Positions 1-8,973 of a DNA stretch of 44,186 nt are shown here, one piece after another. The notes beneath the pieces are model-generated. The model was not told the DNA's origin and made no database searches. It worked only from the letters and a program-made list of their open reading frames with translations. This stretch comes from an uncultured Muribaculaceae bacterium. Its GTDB lineage: Bacteria > Bacteroidota > Bacteroidia > Bacteroidales > Muribaculaceae. Each line of letters begins with the position of its first letter. The first letter of the stretch is position 1. Made by a program: the position numbers and the translations under genes. The DNA lies in assembly GCA_910578385.1 (NCBI GenBank), contig CAJTQV010000023.1, positions 1 through 44,186 of the forward strand. The letters run 5' to 3'.

Positions 1-54
1 AGACTGTAAATCTGCTGGCTTACGCCTTCGGTGGTTCGAATCCATCACCACCCA
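1..54 (+). tRNA. tRNA-Tyr(GUA), 3' part only
   Basis: The window opens inside a tRNA. The anticodon loop reads CTGTAAA (anticodon GTA, tyrosine). A variable arm follows, then a T arm (GGTGG, TTCGAAT, CCATC) and the 3' acceptor strand ACCACCC with discriminator A at 54. CCA is not encoded. The 5' acceptor, D arm and part of the anticodon stem lie before base 1. Confidence 0.9.
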
Positions 55-80
55 CTCAACAGACAATAACAACATACTCC

Positions 81-112
81 AAGAGCGAACCTTTTCAAGG
101 CTCGCTCTTTTT
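81..112 (+). terminator. Intrinsic terminator after tRNA-Tyr
   Basis: An 11-bp stem with one mismatch (AAGAGCGAACC, 81-91, with GGCTCGCTCTT, 99-109), a seven-base loop and a T run ending at 112. It lies 27 bases after the tRNA and would end the tRNA transcript. Confidence 0.8.
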
Positions 113-116
113 ACAT

Positions 117-145
117 GTAGGGACGCACGGCCCGTGCGTCCGCCA
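117..145. repeat. REP-like palindromic repeat, copy 1
   Basis: A 10-bp stem (GGACGCACGG / CCGTGCGTCC) preceded by GTAG and followed by GCCA. The same 28-29 base string recurs at 20158-20186, also just after a terminator. A shorter relative (ACGCAC C GTGCGT) is in the pckA leader at 18374-18386. Dispersed intergenic palindromes of this kind are REP-like elements; no function is visible. Confidence 0.75.
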
Positions 146-188
146 GACCTGGATGCTCCCCGCATTAGGATTATCGGAACTTTTTTCT

Positions 189-196
189 TAACTTTG
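189..196 (+). promoter_or_regulatory. Candidate Bacteroidetes -7 element for the lipoprotein gene at 228
   Basis: TAACTTTG matches TAnnTTTG and is 31 bases before the ATG. No TTTG box is found 19-20 bases upstream, so it is a partial match. Confidence 0.5.
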
Positions 197-227
197 CAAA
201 ACGCTCAATCTTAAAAACCAACTGCAT

Positions 228-1544
228 ATGAAGACCAAGTTGCTTCTTCCGCTTCTCGCGGTTATCGCCATCATCATGAACTCCTGCTCGTCGGGAGAGT
301 CGGCCGATGCCGGCGACCTTATCGCCACCGTTCCTAACGACGCATCGCTCGTCGCCGTCGCCAACCTTAAGGCTATAGTGGAGAAAGCCGATGCCAAGAA
401 CCTCGGCACGAATCCGCAGGAACTCGCCGACATTCTCTGCAATCCGGAGAACGGCGTGGAACCCTCGGTGGCCGTGGTCTTCAATGTGGGCTATTATACT
501 TATATGTCGGGTATCGCCGCCGACCCCGCCAAGTTCAAGGCTGCCATCGAGAAGAAAAAGGGTGTGAAATTCACTACTGAAGATGGCATTGATGTCGGTG
601 GAAATTTCGCCATTTCGGCCAACCAGTACTGGATGTGCATCGGCAACACCTCTATCGACCCGCGCGAGGTGAAGCATTTCACTTCGCTCGACAAGACCCA
701 GAGCTTCACCTCCAACAAGCAGTCTGACGCCCTCTGCAAGTTCGACAAGGACATTGTGGGCTGGGGCAACATCGCCGGTCTGCTCAATACTGCAAATGCC
801 GACTTCCAGCAGCGCGCCATCGTACAGGCTGTGCTCCAGACAGCTTTCGAGGATGCCTCTGACCTCTCTTTCTCCGTAGATTTCCAGAAGGGTAAGGCGG
901 TGATCGAGGCCAATATCCTCAACACCAAGGGGAGTCTCGCCAAATTCCTCTTCCCGACCGAGACTATCGACGTGAAGACCGTAGAGTCGGCCGGAACCAC
1001 TACCGATGCTCTCGCCGCAATCGCGATACCCAACAAGCTCATCACGGAGCTTATCAAGCAGACCTCGTCGAAGGGTGTGTCGATGTTCGACATCATACTG
1101 AAGTCGTTCTCGGGCGTTGACGGCACGACAGCCGTGGCTTTCAACGAGAACGGCTCGGCGCTGAGCGGTGTCATCTCGACCAACGGGCAGAACATGGCGG
1201 CCATCACGCAGCTCCTCGCGCAGCGCAATGTGAAGACCGTGCTCGACGGCAACAAGATACGCATCAGCGAGGGCACGCTCTCCGGCAACAGTCAGGTTTC
1301 AGAACTGGCAGCAGAGTTCAAGGGCGCGATGCTGGGTGTGGCCACAGCCTCGGCACGCGACTTCATCAAAGGCTCGAACGAGGCGGTAGCCGGCGGAGCG
1401 TTTACGCTCCGCCCGTCGGGCAACAGCCTCCAGGCACGCGTGGTGCTCTTCGGCACCGACCGCGACAAGAACATCCTCTCCGGCCTGGTCAAGGGCGCCT
1501 CAGCCCAGAGTGCGGCTCCGGCCCCGGCCGACACTGTGAGATAA
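228..1544 (+). CDS. DUF4836-like lipoprotein
   Basis: A 438-residue exported protein. Residues 1-19 form a lipoprotein signal ending NSC, with Cys20 as the lipidation site and SSGES after it. The mature part begins DLIATVPNDASLVAVANL, the type of opening seen in Bacteroidetes DUF4836 lipoproteins (P-x-D-A-S-x-V). The rest alternates predicted strands and helices, with no catalytic motif. The C-terminus is Ala/Pro rich. The ATG at 228 gives a normal signal peptide and sits 31 bases after a TAACTTTG element. It is followed by a repeat-rich spacer, so co-transcription with the ABC genes is uncertain. The family assignment is from resemblance only; the function is unknown. Confidence 0.8.
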   Translation: MKTKLLLPLLAVIAIIMNSCSSGESADAGDLIATVPNDASLVAVANLKAIVEKADAKNLGTNPQELADILCNPENGVEPSVAVVFNVGYYTYMSGIAADPAKFKAAIEKKKGVKFTTEDGIDVGGNFAISANQYWMCIGNTSIDPREVKHFTSLDKTQSFTSNKQSDALCKFDKDIVGWGNIAGLLNTANADFQQRAIVQAVLQTAFEDASDLSFSVDFQKGKAVIEANILNTKGSLAKFLFPTETIDVKTVESAGTTTDALAAIAIPNKLITELIKQTSSKGVSMFDIILKSFSGVDGTTAVAFNENGSALSGVISTNGQNMAAITQLLAQRNVKTVLDGNKIRISEGTLSGNSQVSELAAEFKGAMLGVATASARDFIKGSNEAVAGGAFTLRPSGNSLQARVVLFGTDRDKNILSGLVKGASAQSAAPAPADTVR

Positions 1545-1555
1545 GGTAGTTAAGG

Positions 1556-1655
1556 TGATTAACGTTCTTAAGGTTCTTAACAGCCCTATTTGCTTAAACA
1601 CCTTAAACACCTTAAACACTTTAAGAACCTTAAACACCTTATAATCTTTAATCTT
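1556..1655. repeat. Degenerate CTTAAACAC repeats with a 13-bp inverted repeat
   Basis: The spacer between the lipoprotein and ABC genes consists of repeats of ACCTTAAAC and its complement. TTAAGGTTCTTAA (1568-1580) is the exact reverse complement of TTAAGAACCTTAA (1621-1633), so the spacer can fold into a cruciform or RNA hairpin with a 40-base loop that holds the tandem CCTTAAACA units. Confidence 0.75.
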
Positions 1656-1662
1656 TAAGATT

Positions 1663-2310
1663 TTGGAAAAGATTCTGCTTGAACAGGCGCTGCCGCGCGT
1701 GTTTGTTTCCGAAAATATCCCCGCCTCGGAGGTGTGGCTGTCAGCAGCCACCACCTTCGAGCGGGGCAACCTCTATCTTGTCGAGGCCGCCAGCGGCGGT
1801 GGCAAGTCCTCGATGTGCGCTTACATATTCGGTGCCCGCACCGACTACGAGGGACGCATCCTCTTCGACGGCGAGGATGTGCGCTCCTTCAGCATAGCCC
1901 GATGGCAGGAGATACGCCGCCGTCACCTCGCATACCTGCCGCAGGAGCTGTCGCTCTTTCCGGAGCTGTCGGCGTGGGACAACGTCCAGCTCAAGAACCG
2001 TCTCACCGGCTACGCCTCCGACAAGATGATACTCAGCTGGTTCGAGCAGTTGGGCATCGACTCGCGCCGCGACTATCCGGCCGGACGCATGTCGATCGGT
2101 CAGCAGCAGCGGGTGGCGATAATCCGCAGCATCTGCCAGCCGTTCGACTTCATAATGCTCGACGAACCCGTCAGCCACCTCGACGACGACAACAACCGCA
2201 TCGCCGCCGGACTCATCGCCGGGGAAGCACGCCGTCAGGGAGCGGGCATCATATCGACCTCCGTCGGCAACCACATCCGCCTCCCCTACACCCACACCCT
2301 CAGATTATGA
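1663..2310 (+). CDS. ABC transporter ATP-binding protein (divergent motifs)
   Basis: A 215-residue ABC ATPase that would power the permease encoded next. Motifs in order: Walker A variant AASGGGKS (42-49; the first Gly is Ala), Q-loop LPQE (Gln94), signature MSIGQQQR (143-150; normally LSGGQ), Walker B FIMLDEP with Asp167 and Glu168, and D-loop SHLD. The switch-histidine position reads Ser (IISTSV, about residue 200), so the usual His appears to be missing. No ATG precedes the domain; TTG at 1663 is the best start and needs experimental support. The gene overlaps the permease by four bases (ATGA). By analogy with FtsE/MacB-type pairs it may drive an envelope process rather than import; the substrate is unknown. 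Confidence 0.85.
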   Translation: MEKILLEQALPRVFVSENIPASEVWLSAATTFERGNLYLVEAASGGGKSSMCAYIFGARTDYEGRILFDGEDVRSFSIARWQEIRRRHLAYLPQELSLFPELSAWDNVQLKNRLTGYASDKMILSWFEQLGIDSRRDYPAGRMSIGQQQRVAIIRSICQPFDFIMLDEPVSHLDDDNNRIAAGLIAGEARRQGAGIISTSVGNHIRLPYTHTLRL

Positions 2311-3485
2311 TCGGCAAGATATTGAGAAAGAATACTTCGGCGGCACGCATCGCCGGTTTTGTGCTGTCGAACTTCATCGGCATGGTCATCGTGCTCGGCG
2401 CCATGCAGTTTTTCCGCGACGCCCGCTCCATCTGGACCGACGACGACTCATTTATCAAGAGCGACTATCTCGTGGTCAACAAGAAAGTCACCGCCGCCAA
2501 CACCGTGGGCGCGGCCGCATCGGGCTTCTCCGCCGCCGAGGTCGCCGACATCGAGTCGCAGCCATGGGTGAGACGAGTCGGCTCCTTCTCGGCCAACGAC
2601 TACCGCGTGCTCGCCGGTGTGAACAGCGGGGGCCGGGGCATGTCAACCTACATGTTCTTCGAGTCAATTCCCGACAGCTTCGTCGATGTGCCGCGCTCTC
2701 AGTGGGTCTACCGCCCCGGTTCCGACGAAGTGCCGATCATACTATCAAAAGATTACCTTACCCTCTACAACTTCGGTTTCGCCGCCTCAGCCGGACTGCC
2801 GCAGATGTCGGAGGGACTCATGAGCAGCATACCGCTCACACTGAAACTGACCAGCGAGGACGGGACACGTACCCGCACGCTCCACGGCCACGTGGCCGGC
2901 TACTCCAACCGACTGAACACCATACTCGTGCCCGAGGCATTCATGGAGGAGACCAACCGCGCACTCGGCACCGGAGCCGAACGCCGGCCCTCTCGCCTCA
3001 TCATCGACGTGAGCCGACCGGGCGACGTGGCCATCTCAGATTACCTTGAATCGCACGACCTTGAGGTGGCCGGAGACAAATCGGCAAGCTCCGCCTCGTT
3101 CCTGCTCCGCGTGGTTGTCGGAATCGTGCTCGCCATCGGCGCGCTCATCACATTGCTCTCGCTCTTCATCCTCATACTCTCCGTTTCGCTCATAATGGAG
3201 AAGAACCGCAGCAAGCTCCACGACCTGCTCATGCTGGGCTACGACACCACCACCGTGGGCCGTCCCTACGCCATGCTGGCCGTATGGGCATCGGTCGCCG
3301 CTTTCCTGCTCGCCATAGCCGGAGTGTTCCTGCTTCGCCTCTACTACCTCGCCCCCATCGAGGGCCTCGGCGCACGCCCGTCGTCACCCTGGCTCATGCT
3401 GGCCACCGGAGCTGCCATGACAACCGTCATAATACTGCTGAACCTGCTCACCGTGCGCCGCCGCGTGCGCGCCGCCTTCCGCTGA
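2307..3485 (+). CDS. FtsX/MacB-like ABC permease
   Basis: A 392-residue membrane protein with one N-terminal segment (about 15-33), a periplasmic domain of about 230 residues, and three C-terminal segments (about 270-300, 325-347 and 360-380) ending in an Arg-rich tail. This is the FtsX/MacB layout of one plus three helices. The ATG at 2307 overlaps the ATPase stop codon (ATGA), the usual translational coupling. The reading frame stays open upstream over the ATPase gene, but that part is an out-of-frame, Arg/Pro-rich shadow, so the start at 2307 is preferred. The substrate is not recognisable. A GCCCC/GGGGC hairpin follows 15 bases after the stop. Confidence 0.85.
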   Translation: MIGKILRKNTSAARIAGFVLSNFIGMVIVLGAMQFFRDARSIWTDDDSFIKSDYLVVNKKVTAANTVGAAASGFSAAEVADIESQPWVRRVGSFSANDYRVLAGVNSGGRGMSTYMFFESIPDSFVDVPRSQWVYRPGSDEVPIILSKDYLTLYNFGFAASAGLPQMSEGLMSSIPLTLKLTSEDGTRTRTLHGHVAGYSNRLNTILVPEAFMEETNRALGTGAERRPSRLIIDVSRPGDVAISDYLESHDLEVAGDKSASSASFLLRVVVGIVLAIGALITLLSLFILILSVSLIMEKNRSKLHDLLMLGYDTTTVGRPYAMLAVWASVAAFLLAIAGVFLLRLYYLAPIEGLGARPSSPWLMLATGAAMTTVIILLNLLTVRRRVRAAFR

Positions 3486-3500
3486 TCCGGCGCAACAGCC

Positions 3501-3515
3501 GCCCCCGGGAGGGGC
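3501..3515 (+). terminator. Short hairpin after the ABC operon
   Basis: GCCCC (3501-3505) pairs with GGGGC (3511-3515) 15 bases after the permease stop. There is no T run, so it is weak as an intrinsic terminator. Confidence 0.35.
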
Positions 3516-3664
3516 AATATGGTGTACGCTACACACAATTTATAAAAATTTAACATTGCTTAATTTTGTTAATTAACATTGTTAAACATATCCTAATGAC
3601 CCTTAATGTCCTAATAATTGCCTATTTTTGTATCTGATTTGCAAAAAGTCTGCGGCGGAGTACC

Positions 3665-3727
3665 ATGAAAACTCTGCAACTTCGCCGTCGGGTCGAGCGA
3701 ATCAGCGATTGCCTACACAATAATTAA
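3665..3727 (+). CDS. Possible 20-residue Arg-rich leader peptide
   Basis: An ATG at 3665 preceded by GGCGGAGTACC opens a 20-codon frame with an Arg-rich centre (LRRRVER), ending TAA. It lies inside the presumed susC leader, 165 bases before the susC ATG. Codon content alone cannot separate it from chance. Confidence 0.25.
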   Translation: MKTLQLRRRVERISDCLHNN

Positions 3728-3892
3728 TCAGTTAGCCTTAACCTATGATCTCTGACAACAGGCTTCGGAATTCAGATTCCGTCAAAGGGCGCCGCGCCGC
3801 ATCGGCACGGGCGCAATTGTTGTGTCCGCACCTTCGCGATAGAAAATAAAAAAACTAAATAAACCCAATGTAAAACTTAATCACATTCTTGC

Positions 3893-6800
3893 ATGAAGAA
3901 CTTTTGTTTTCATCTGAACAGGAAGCTGTGGGTGACAATGGCCGTGCTGTTGACGCTTGCATTTCCCTCTCTGGCTCAGAAGATCACTGTCACCGGACAC
4001 GTGGCCGACGAGTTAGGAGAAGATCTGATCGGTGCCACCATTATGGAGAAGGGCACCACCAACGGTACTTCGGCCGACATCGACGGTAACTTTACCATCA
4101 GCGTCCCGGCCAATGCCACCCTCGTTGTCAGCTACGTGGGCTACGACCCGATGGATGTCGCTGTCAACGGACAGACTCACCTCAACATCATCATGAAGCA
4201 GAACGCGACTCTTCTCGCCGAGACAGTCGTGATCGGTTACGGTTCGGTCAAGAAGTCTGACGCTACCGGTTCGGTGGCCGTCGTGACTCCCGACGATATC
4301 GAGGCCGGTATCTCGACTTCAGCCCAGGACCTTCTGGTCGGAGCGAGCCCCGGTGTCGTTGTAACAACTTCGGGTGGTGACCCGACAGGCAACGCCAACA
4401 TCCGTATCCGCGGTGGTTCCTCACTCTCTGCGTCGAACAACCCGCTTATCGTCATCGACGGTGTGCCCCAGACCAACCAGAGCAATGCCGGCGGTACCAA
4501 CGCCCTCACAATGCTCAACCCCCAGAACATCGAGTCAATGACCATCCTCAAGGATGCATCGGCTACAGCCATCTACGGTTCGCGTGCATCTAACGGTGTG
4601 ATCATCATCACCACCAAGAAGGGTAAGAAGGGTCGTCCGCAGGTGAACTTCGCAGCCAACTTCCACATGAACACGGCGCGCAACACCCTCGACATGATGA
4701 ACTCCACCCAGATCAGGGACATCTACGCCCAGTATGGCAACGAGGCAGCCAACCAGCAGGTGGCAGCTCTCTGCGACGAGAACGGCAACCCCCTCTACAA
4801 CACCAACTGGCAGGATGAGGTGCTCCGCACAACCTTCTCTCAGGACTACTCTCTGAGCGTCGGCGGTTCTGCAGGTATTGTTCCTTACCGTATCAACGCT
4901 TCGTTCACTGACAACCAGGGTATCATCAAGACTTCTTCGATGCAGCGTACAACCGTAGGTTTCTCGCTGACTCCGAAGTTCTTCAACGACGCTCTCTCTG
5001 TATCGGCCAACGCATCGGGTTCTTACGTGCGCAGCCAGCAGGCTCAGGGCGGCATGGGTACAGCTGTCGGAATGTCTCCGCTCTACCCTGTCTACAACGA
5101 CTATACCACTACCGGTGACACCGGCCTGACAATGTTCAACGGTTACTACAACATCACCCAGAGCGGCGGTCTGGCCGAGACCAACGCATCGCAGAACCCC
5201 GTTCAGGAGCTTCGCGACGCAACTGCAATCGGCAAGACTCTCTCAAGTGTGGGTAACCTCCAGCTCGACTACGCACTCTACTGGTGCCCCGAGCTCCACT
5301 TCAACCTCAACCTCGGTTATCAGGTTTCGAAGAACTGGTCAAACACCATCACCGCACCCAACTCAGTGCAGGCATGGCGCAACAACTACAAGGATGGTGC
5401 CGGTACTCACTACAACTGGTATGAGCTCCAGCGCAACACACTCCTCGACTTCTACATCAACTACAAGAAGTATTTCGAGGCTGCGAAATCTGACCTCGAC
5501 GTGACCGTAGGTTACGACTGGCAGCGTTTCGACTATCATGGTCGCGACAACACAGTGATCAACACTCTCGGTTACACTGCCGACTACAGCGGTGGTACCT
5601 ACAACCTCAACTACGATCCCGCTACCGAAAGCCACATCGGCCACTCCTACAACGACGCTCCCGGATCGACTTGGGCAGAGATCAACCAGATCGTATCTTT
5701 CTTCGGACGTCTCAACTACATCTTCGACGACACATATCTGCTGACTCTCACTCTCCGTGGTGACGGCACATCACGCTTCTCGAAAGACAACCGCTGGGGT
5801 ATCTTCCCCGCTGTGGCTCTCGGCTGGAAGATCAACAACATGAAGTTCATGGAACCCGCTCAGGGCTGGCTCAACGACTTCAAGCTCCGTCTCGGATGGG
5901 GTCAGACAGGTCAGCAGGAGCTCTACGGAGAATTCTTCCCCTACATTCCGAAGTATCTCCTCTCTTACCAGAGCGGTTTCCACTACCTCGACCCGACCGG
6001 CACAGGCAACTGGATCAACCCCCTCTACCCGCAGGCATACAACCCCGACCTGAAGTGGGAGACCACAACTACATGGAACGTCGGTATCGACATGGGATTC
6101 CTCAACAACCGCATCACACTTGCTGCTGACTGGTATCTCCGCGACACCTCCGACCTTCTCTCTTACGTTCCGACCGGCGCCTCGAACACCGCCAACATGA
6201 TGTGGAACAACATCGGTAAGATGCGCAACATCGGTGTCGAGGTGACTGTAGGCGCGAAGCCCGTCATCACCGACAACTTCACATGGAACACCAGCGTGAA
6301 CGTGGCATGGAACAAGAACAAGATCACCGAGCTCCAGGGTGGCACAAGCACAGTGGCCCTCTCTACCGGCGGCACAGGTTCTTACGACGTGGCATGGCAC
6401 ATCGTGGGTCAGCCCGCATATACATTCCTGGTTTACGAGCAGGTTTACGACGACAACGGCGACCCGATCGAGAACCAGTATGTTGACCAGAACGGCGACG
6501 GCGTGATCAACGAGTCTGACAAGATCATGTACCACTCGCGCGACCCGAAGGTGACCCTGACCTGGAACAACAGCTTCCAGTGGAAGAACTGGGACCTCGG
6601 CTTCACACTCCGTGCCAACATCGGCAACTACGTCTACAACAAGCTCGGATATGACAACAGCCGTATCTACAACGTGGCAGCCGCACAGTATCAGCTCGGC
6701 AACCTGCTCGCTGACCGTCCTCTCTTCGAGAACTCGTCGTCGGCAACCCTGCTCCCGCTCTCAAGCTACTTCGTTGAGAACGCATCGTTCCTCCGCTGCG

Positions 6801-6994
6801 ACAACATCTCGCTCGGCTACACATTCCGCAACATCGCAGGCAGCGACTTCACACTCCGTCTGTTCGGTGCTGTACAGAATGCATTCGTGATCACCAAGTT
6901 CACAGGTCTCGACCCCGAGGAGTTCAGCGGTCTGCAGAGCAGCCCCTATCCGCGCCCCATCACGACCACCATCGGTCTTGTGGCCACATTCTAA
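3893..6994 (+). CDS. susC: SusC/RagA TonB-linked outer-membrane transporter
   Basis: A 1033-residue TonB-dependent porin that imports oligosaccharides captured by the partner SusD. Signal peptide 1-28 (cut after SLA). Residues about 32-112 form a carboxypeptidase-D-like domain (TVTGHVADELGEDLIGATI). A plug domain follows (about 115-235) with the SusC hallmarks VVIGYGSVKKSDATGS, IRIRGGSS and DASATAIYGSRASNGVIIITTKKG. The 22-strand barrel runs to a terminal phenylalanine (VATF), as expected for BAM substrates. The length is normal. It is first in a run with susD (35 bases on), susE-like and susF-like genes. The glycan cannot be told from sequence; SusE/SusF-type neighbours hint at an alpha-glucan. 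Confidence 0.95.
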   Translation: MKNFCFHLNRKLWVTMAVLLTLAFPSLAQKITVTGHVADELGEDLIGATIMEKGTTNGTSADIDGNFTISVPANATLVVSYVGYDPMDVAVNGQTHLNIIMKQNATLLAETVVIGYGSVKKSDATGSVAVVTPDDIEAGISTSAQDLLVGASPGVVVTTSGGDPTGNANIRIRGGSSLSASNNPLIVIDGVPQTNQSNAGGTNALTMLNPQNIESMTILKDASATAIYGSRASNGVIIITTKKGKKGRPQVNFAANFHMNTARNTLDMMNSTQIRDIYAQYGNEAANQQVAALCDENGNPLYNTNWQDEVLRTTFSQDYSLSVGGSAGIVPYRINASFTDNQGIIKTSSMQRTTVGFSLTPKFFNDALSVSANASGSYVRSQQAQGGMGTAVGMSPLYPVYNDYTTTGDTGLTMFNGYYNITQSGGLAETNASQNPVQELRDATAIGKTLSSVGNLQLDYALYWCPELHFNLNLGYQVSKNWSNTITAPNSVQAWRNNYKDGAGTHYNWYELQRNTLLDFYINYKKYFEAAKSDLDVTVGYDWQRFDYHGRDNTVINTLGYTADYSGGTYNLNYDPATESHIGHSYNDAPGSTWAEINQIVSFFGRLNYIFDDTYLLTLTLRGDGTSRFSKDNRWGIFPAVALGWKINNMKFMEPAQGWLNDFKLRLGWGQTGQQELYGEFFPYIPKYLLSYQSGFHYLDPTGTGNWINPLYPQAYNPDLKWETTTTWNVGIDMGFLNNRITLAADWYLRDTSDLLSYVPTGASNTANMMWNNIGKMRNIGVEVTVGAKPVITDNFTWNTSVNVAWNKNKITELQGGTSTVALSTGGTGSYDVAWHIVGQPAYTFLVYEQVYDDNGDPIENQYVDQNGDGVINESDKIMYHSRDPKVTLTWNNSFQWKNWDLGFTLRANIGNYVYNKLGYDNSRIYNVAAAQYQLGNLLADRPLFENSSSATLLPLSSYFVENASFLRCDNISLGYTFRNIAGSDFTLRLFGAVQNAFVITKFTGLDPEEFSGLQSSPYPRPITTTIGLVATF

Positions 6995-7029
6995 TCTTTC
7001 CCACATAATCAAAGAATAGAAATTCCAAT

Positions 7030-8949
7030 ATGAAAACATTCAATAAAATATTCATGACTCTGGGCGTGGCCGCGACCGCATTGGGAACAACCTCATGCGT
7101 CAATGACCTTGACCTGTCGCCGATCAACCCGAGTGTCACAACCGATGTCTCGAAGAACATGGACCAGGTCTTCGCCGACATCTACCTCCAGTTCGCAACC
7201 TATGGTGCCAACGGTGACTCACCTGTAAAGGACTTCGACGGCGGTATGGCGGCATTCCAGCGCGCCATCTTCACCGCAGAGGAGATGCCCACCGACGAGG
7301 CATGCTGGCTCTGGGACCCCGACAAGTTCGGTACACTCAACTACGGTTCAATCACACCTGACCTTCAGGCTTCGTTCGGTTTCTACTCACGTCTCGTAAT
7401 CAACATCTCGCTCTGCAACCAGTTCATCCAGGCTGTGCAGAACGGAGAATTCGATGACGCCGGCACAGACCGTGCGCAGGACTATGTGCGCCAGGCACAC
7501 ATCCTCCGCGGCATCTGCTACTTCTACATGCTGTCGTTCTACGAGAATCCTCCCTACATGGCAGTTGACCTCCCGATCGGTGCCGAGCCTACCCAGCCGG
7601 GTCGCCAGGCAATCTACGATGAGGTGACATCCAACCTTGAGAGTGTCGTGGCATACTACAAGGAGAACAACAAGACCGATGTTTACTACGGTTTCGTAGG
7701 TCTCGACGTTGCCGAGGCAGTTCTCGCCAAGATTTATCTCAACGCCGAGGTATTCACCGGCACACCCGCATACGATGCCTGCTACAGCCACTGTAAGTCA
7801 ATCATCGACCGTCTGGGTCACAGCGGATACTACGGCACAGGTCTCGCACGCAGCTATCAGGCTCTCTTCGGCTACAACAACGACAAGTATGCCCTCGGTA
7901 ACGCCGGAAGCGACGTGAACGAGATCATCTGGACAATCCCTGCTTCAAGAACTGACAATACCAACGACCTCACCGGTTATTCAGGTTCTACATTCCTCAT
8001 CGCCGCCTGGAACGGTACAAACGGTGTCGAGTCTACTGTTCCGTGTCCTACAATGGATGCAAAATATGCCTCGGTGACCGACCCCAACGACCTGCTTTAC
8101 ACAGCTAAAGACAAAGATGGCAACGAGTATCAGGGTATATACGTTTATTGCGCTACACAGGAAAGCTACGATGCAGCCAAAGCTACATTCGACAAGGAAG
8201 ATGTGGAAGTATGGCAGAAGACTGTCAGCGAGGTAATCGCCAACAAGGCATACTCTTTCGACCCTGCCGCTACCGGATGGGTGTCGGGTGAATGGATCCA
8301 CGCCGACGAGGTTTGGAAATGTATGGTTGCCCGCAAGTCTTTCGTACGCAAGTTCGACTGGGAAGATGTCGAGATGACCAAGAGCAACGACCTCCGCGTC
8401 GCAGCATGGCAGACAGCATCTCACGGCTTCTCAGTTGAGAACCCCTCGCTCGTAGGTGACGACTGGGGCAAGAACGGTTATCTCGCGTTCAAGTACACCA
8501 ACTGGGCCTACAACGACGACGGTACAATCGACTACGTGACCAGCGCAAGCATCCCGACCGGACAGCCCTACGGCGGTGACTACGCAGCCATCCGTCTGGC
8601 CGAGATCTATCTGACAGCTGCCGAGGCTATCCTCCAGGGTGGCGGTGGCTCACAGGCCGAGGCTCTCCAGTATGTCAACAACATCCGTCAGCGTGCATAT
8701 GGCGCGAACTACACTCCCTGGACCTCGCTCTCAATGTCCGACCTCCAGAACGAGCGTTGCCGCGAGCTCTATCAGGAGAACTGCCGCCGCACCGACCTTA
8801 TCCGCTGGAACCTCTGGTGCACCGGTTACACATGGGAATGGAAAGGTGGCGTGAAGACAGGTACCAACCTGCCCGAGTACACCAAGTCTTATCCTATCCC
8901 GACACGTATCATGACTTCTTCAAGTCTCCAGCAGCAGACAGGTTATTAA
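7030..8949 (+). CDS. susD: SusD/RagB surface glycan-binding lipoprotein
   Basis: A 639-residue lid protein of the SusCD complex, anchored at the cell surface. The lipoprotein signal ends TTSC with Cys23 lipidated. SusD/RagB features include the early VFADIYLQFATYG segment, an AHILRGICYFYMLSFYENPP helix (TPR region), RLAEIYLTAAEAIL and the late NERCRELYQENCRRTDLIRW block. At 639 residues it is somewhat longer than classical SusD, with an insertion around residues 330-400. It lies 35 bases after susC and is presumably co-transcribed. Confidence 0.95.
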   Translation: MKTFNKIFMTLGVAATALGTTSCVNDLDLSPINPSVTTDVSKNMDQVFADIYLQFATYGANGDSPVKDFDGGMAAFQRAIFTAEEMPTDEACWLWDPDKFGTLNYGSITPDLQASFGFYSRLVINISLCNQFIQAVQNGEFDDAGTDRAQDYVRQAHILRGICYFYMLSFYENPPYMAVDLPIGAEPTQPGRQAIYDEVTSNLESVVAYYKENNKTDVYYGFVGLDVAEAVLAKIYLNAEVFTGTPAYDACYSHCKSIIDRLGHSGYYGTGLARSYQALFGYNNDKYALGNAGSDVNEIIWTIPASRTDNTNDLTGYSGSTFLIAAWNGTNGVESTVPCPTMDAKYASVTDPNDLLYTAKDKDGNEYQGIYVYCATQESYDAAKATFDKEDVEVWQKTVSEVIANKAYSFDPAATGWVSGEWIHADEVWKCMVARKSFVRKFDWEDVEMTKSNDLRVAAWQTASHGFSVENPSLVGDDWGKNGYLAFKYTNWAYNDDGTIDYVTSASIPTGQPYGGDYAAIRLAEIYLTAAEAILQGGGGSQAEALQYVNNIRQRAYGANYTPWTSLSMSDLQNERCRELYQENCRRTDLIRWNLWCTGYTWEWKGGVKTGTNLPEYTKSYPIPTRIMTSSSLQQQTGY

Positions 8950-8973
8950 TCAGTTAATTATTTCAGACAAAAA

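Larger units (their letters stand above)
3486..3892 (+). promoter_or_regulatory. Upstream region and long leader of the SusC operon
   Basis: This stretch of about 400 bases has two TAnnTTTG candidates: TAATTTTG at 3561-3568 and TATTTTTG at 3623-3630, both without a clear -33 box. From the second, the leader would be about 255 bases. It contains a 20-codon frame (3665-3727), a 6-bp CGGAAT/ATTCCG hairpin (3766-3781) and a GC-rich segment (3785-3835), then an A/T-rich run up to the ATG. A structured leader fits a regulated susC transcript; no known riboswitch is recognised. Confidence 0.45.

Noticed and set aside
1734..2306. A 190-codon N-terminal extension of the FtsX-like permease
   Set aside because: It is the ABC ATPase gene read out of frame (Arg/Pro/His rich); the ATGA overlap marks the true start.
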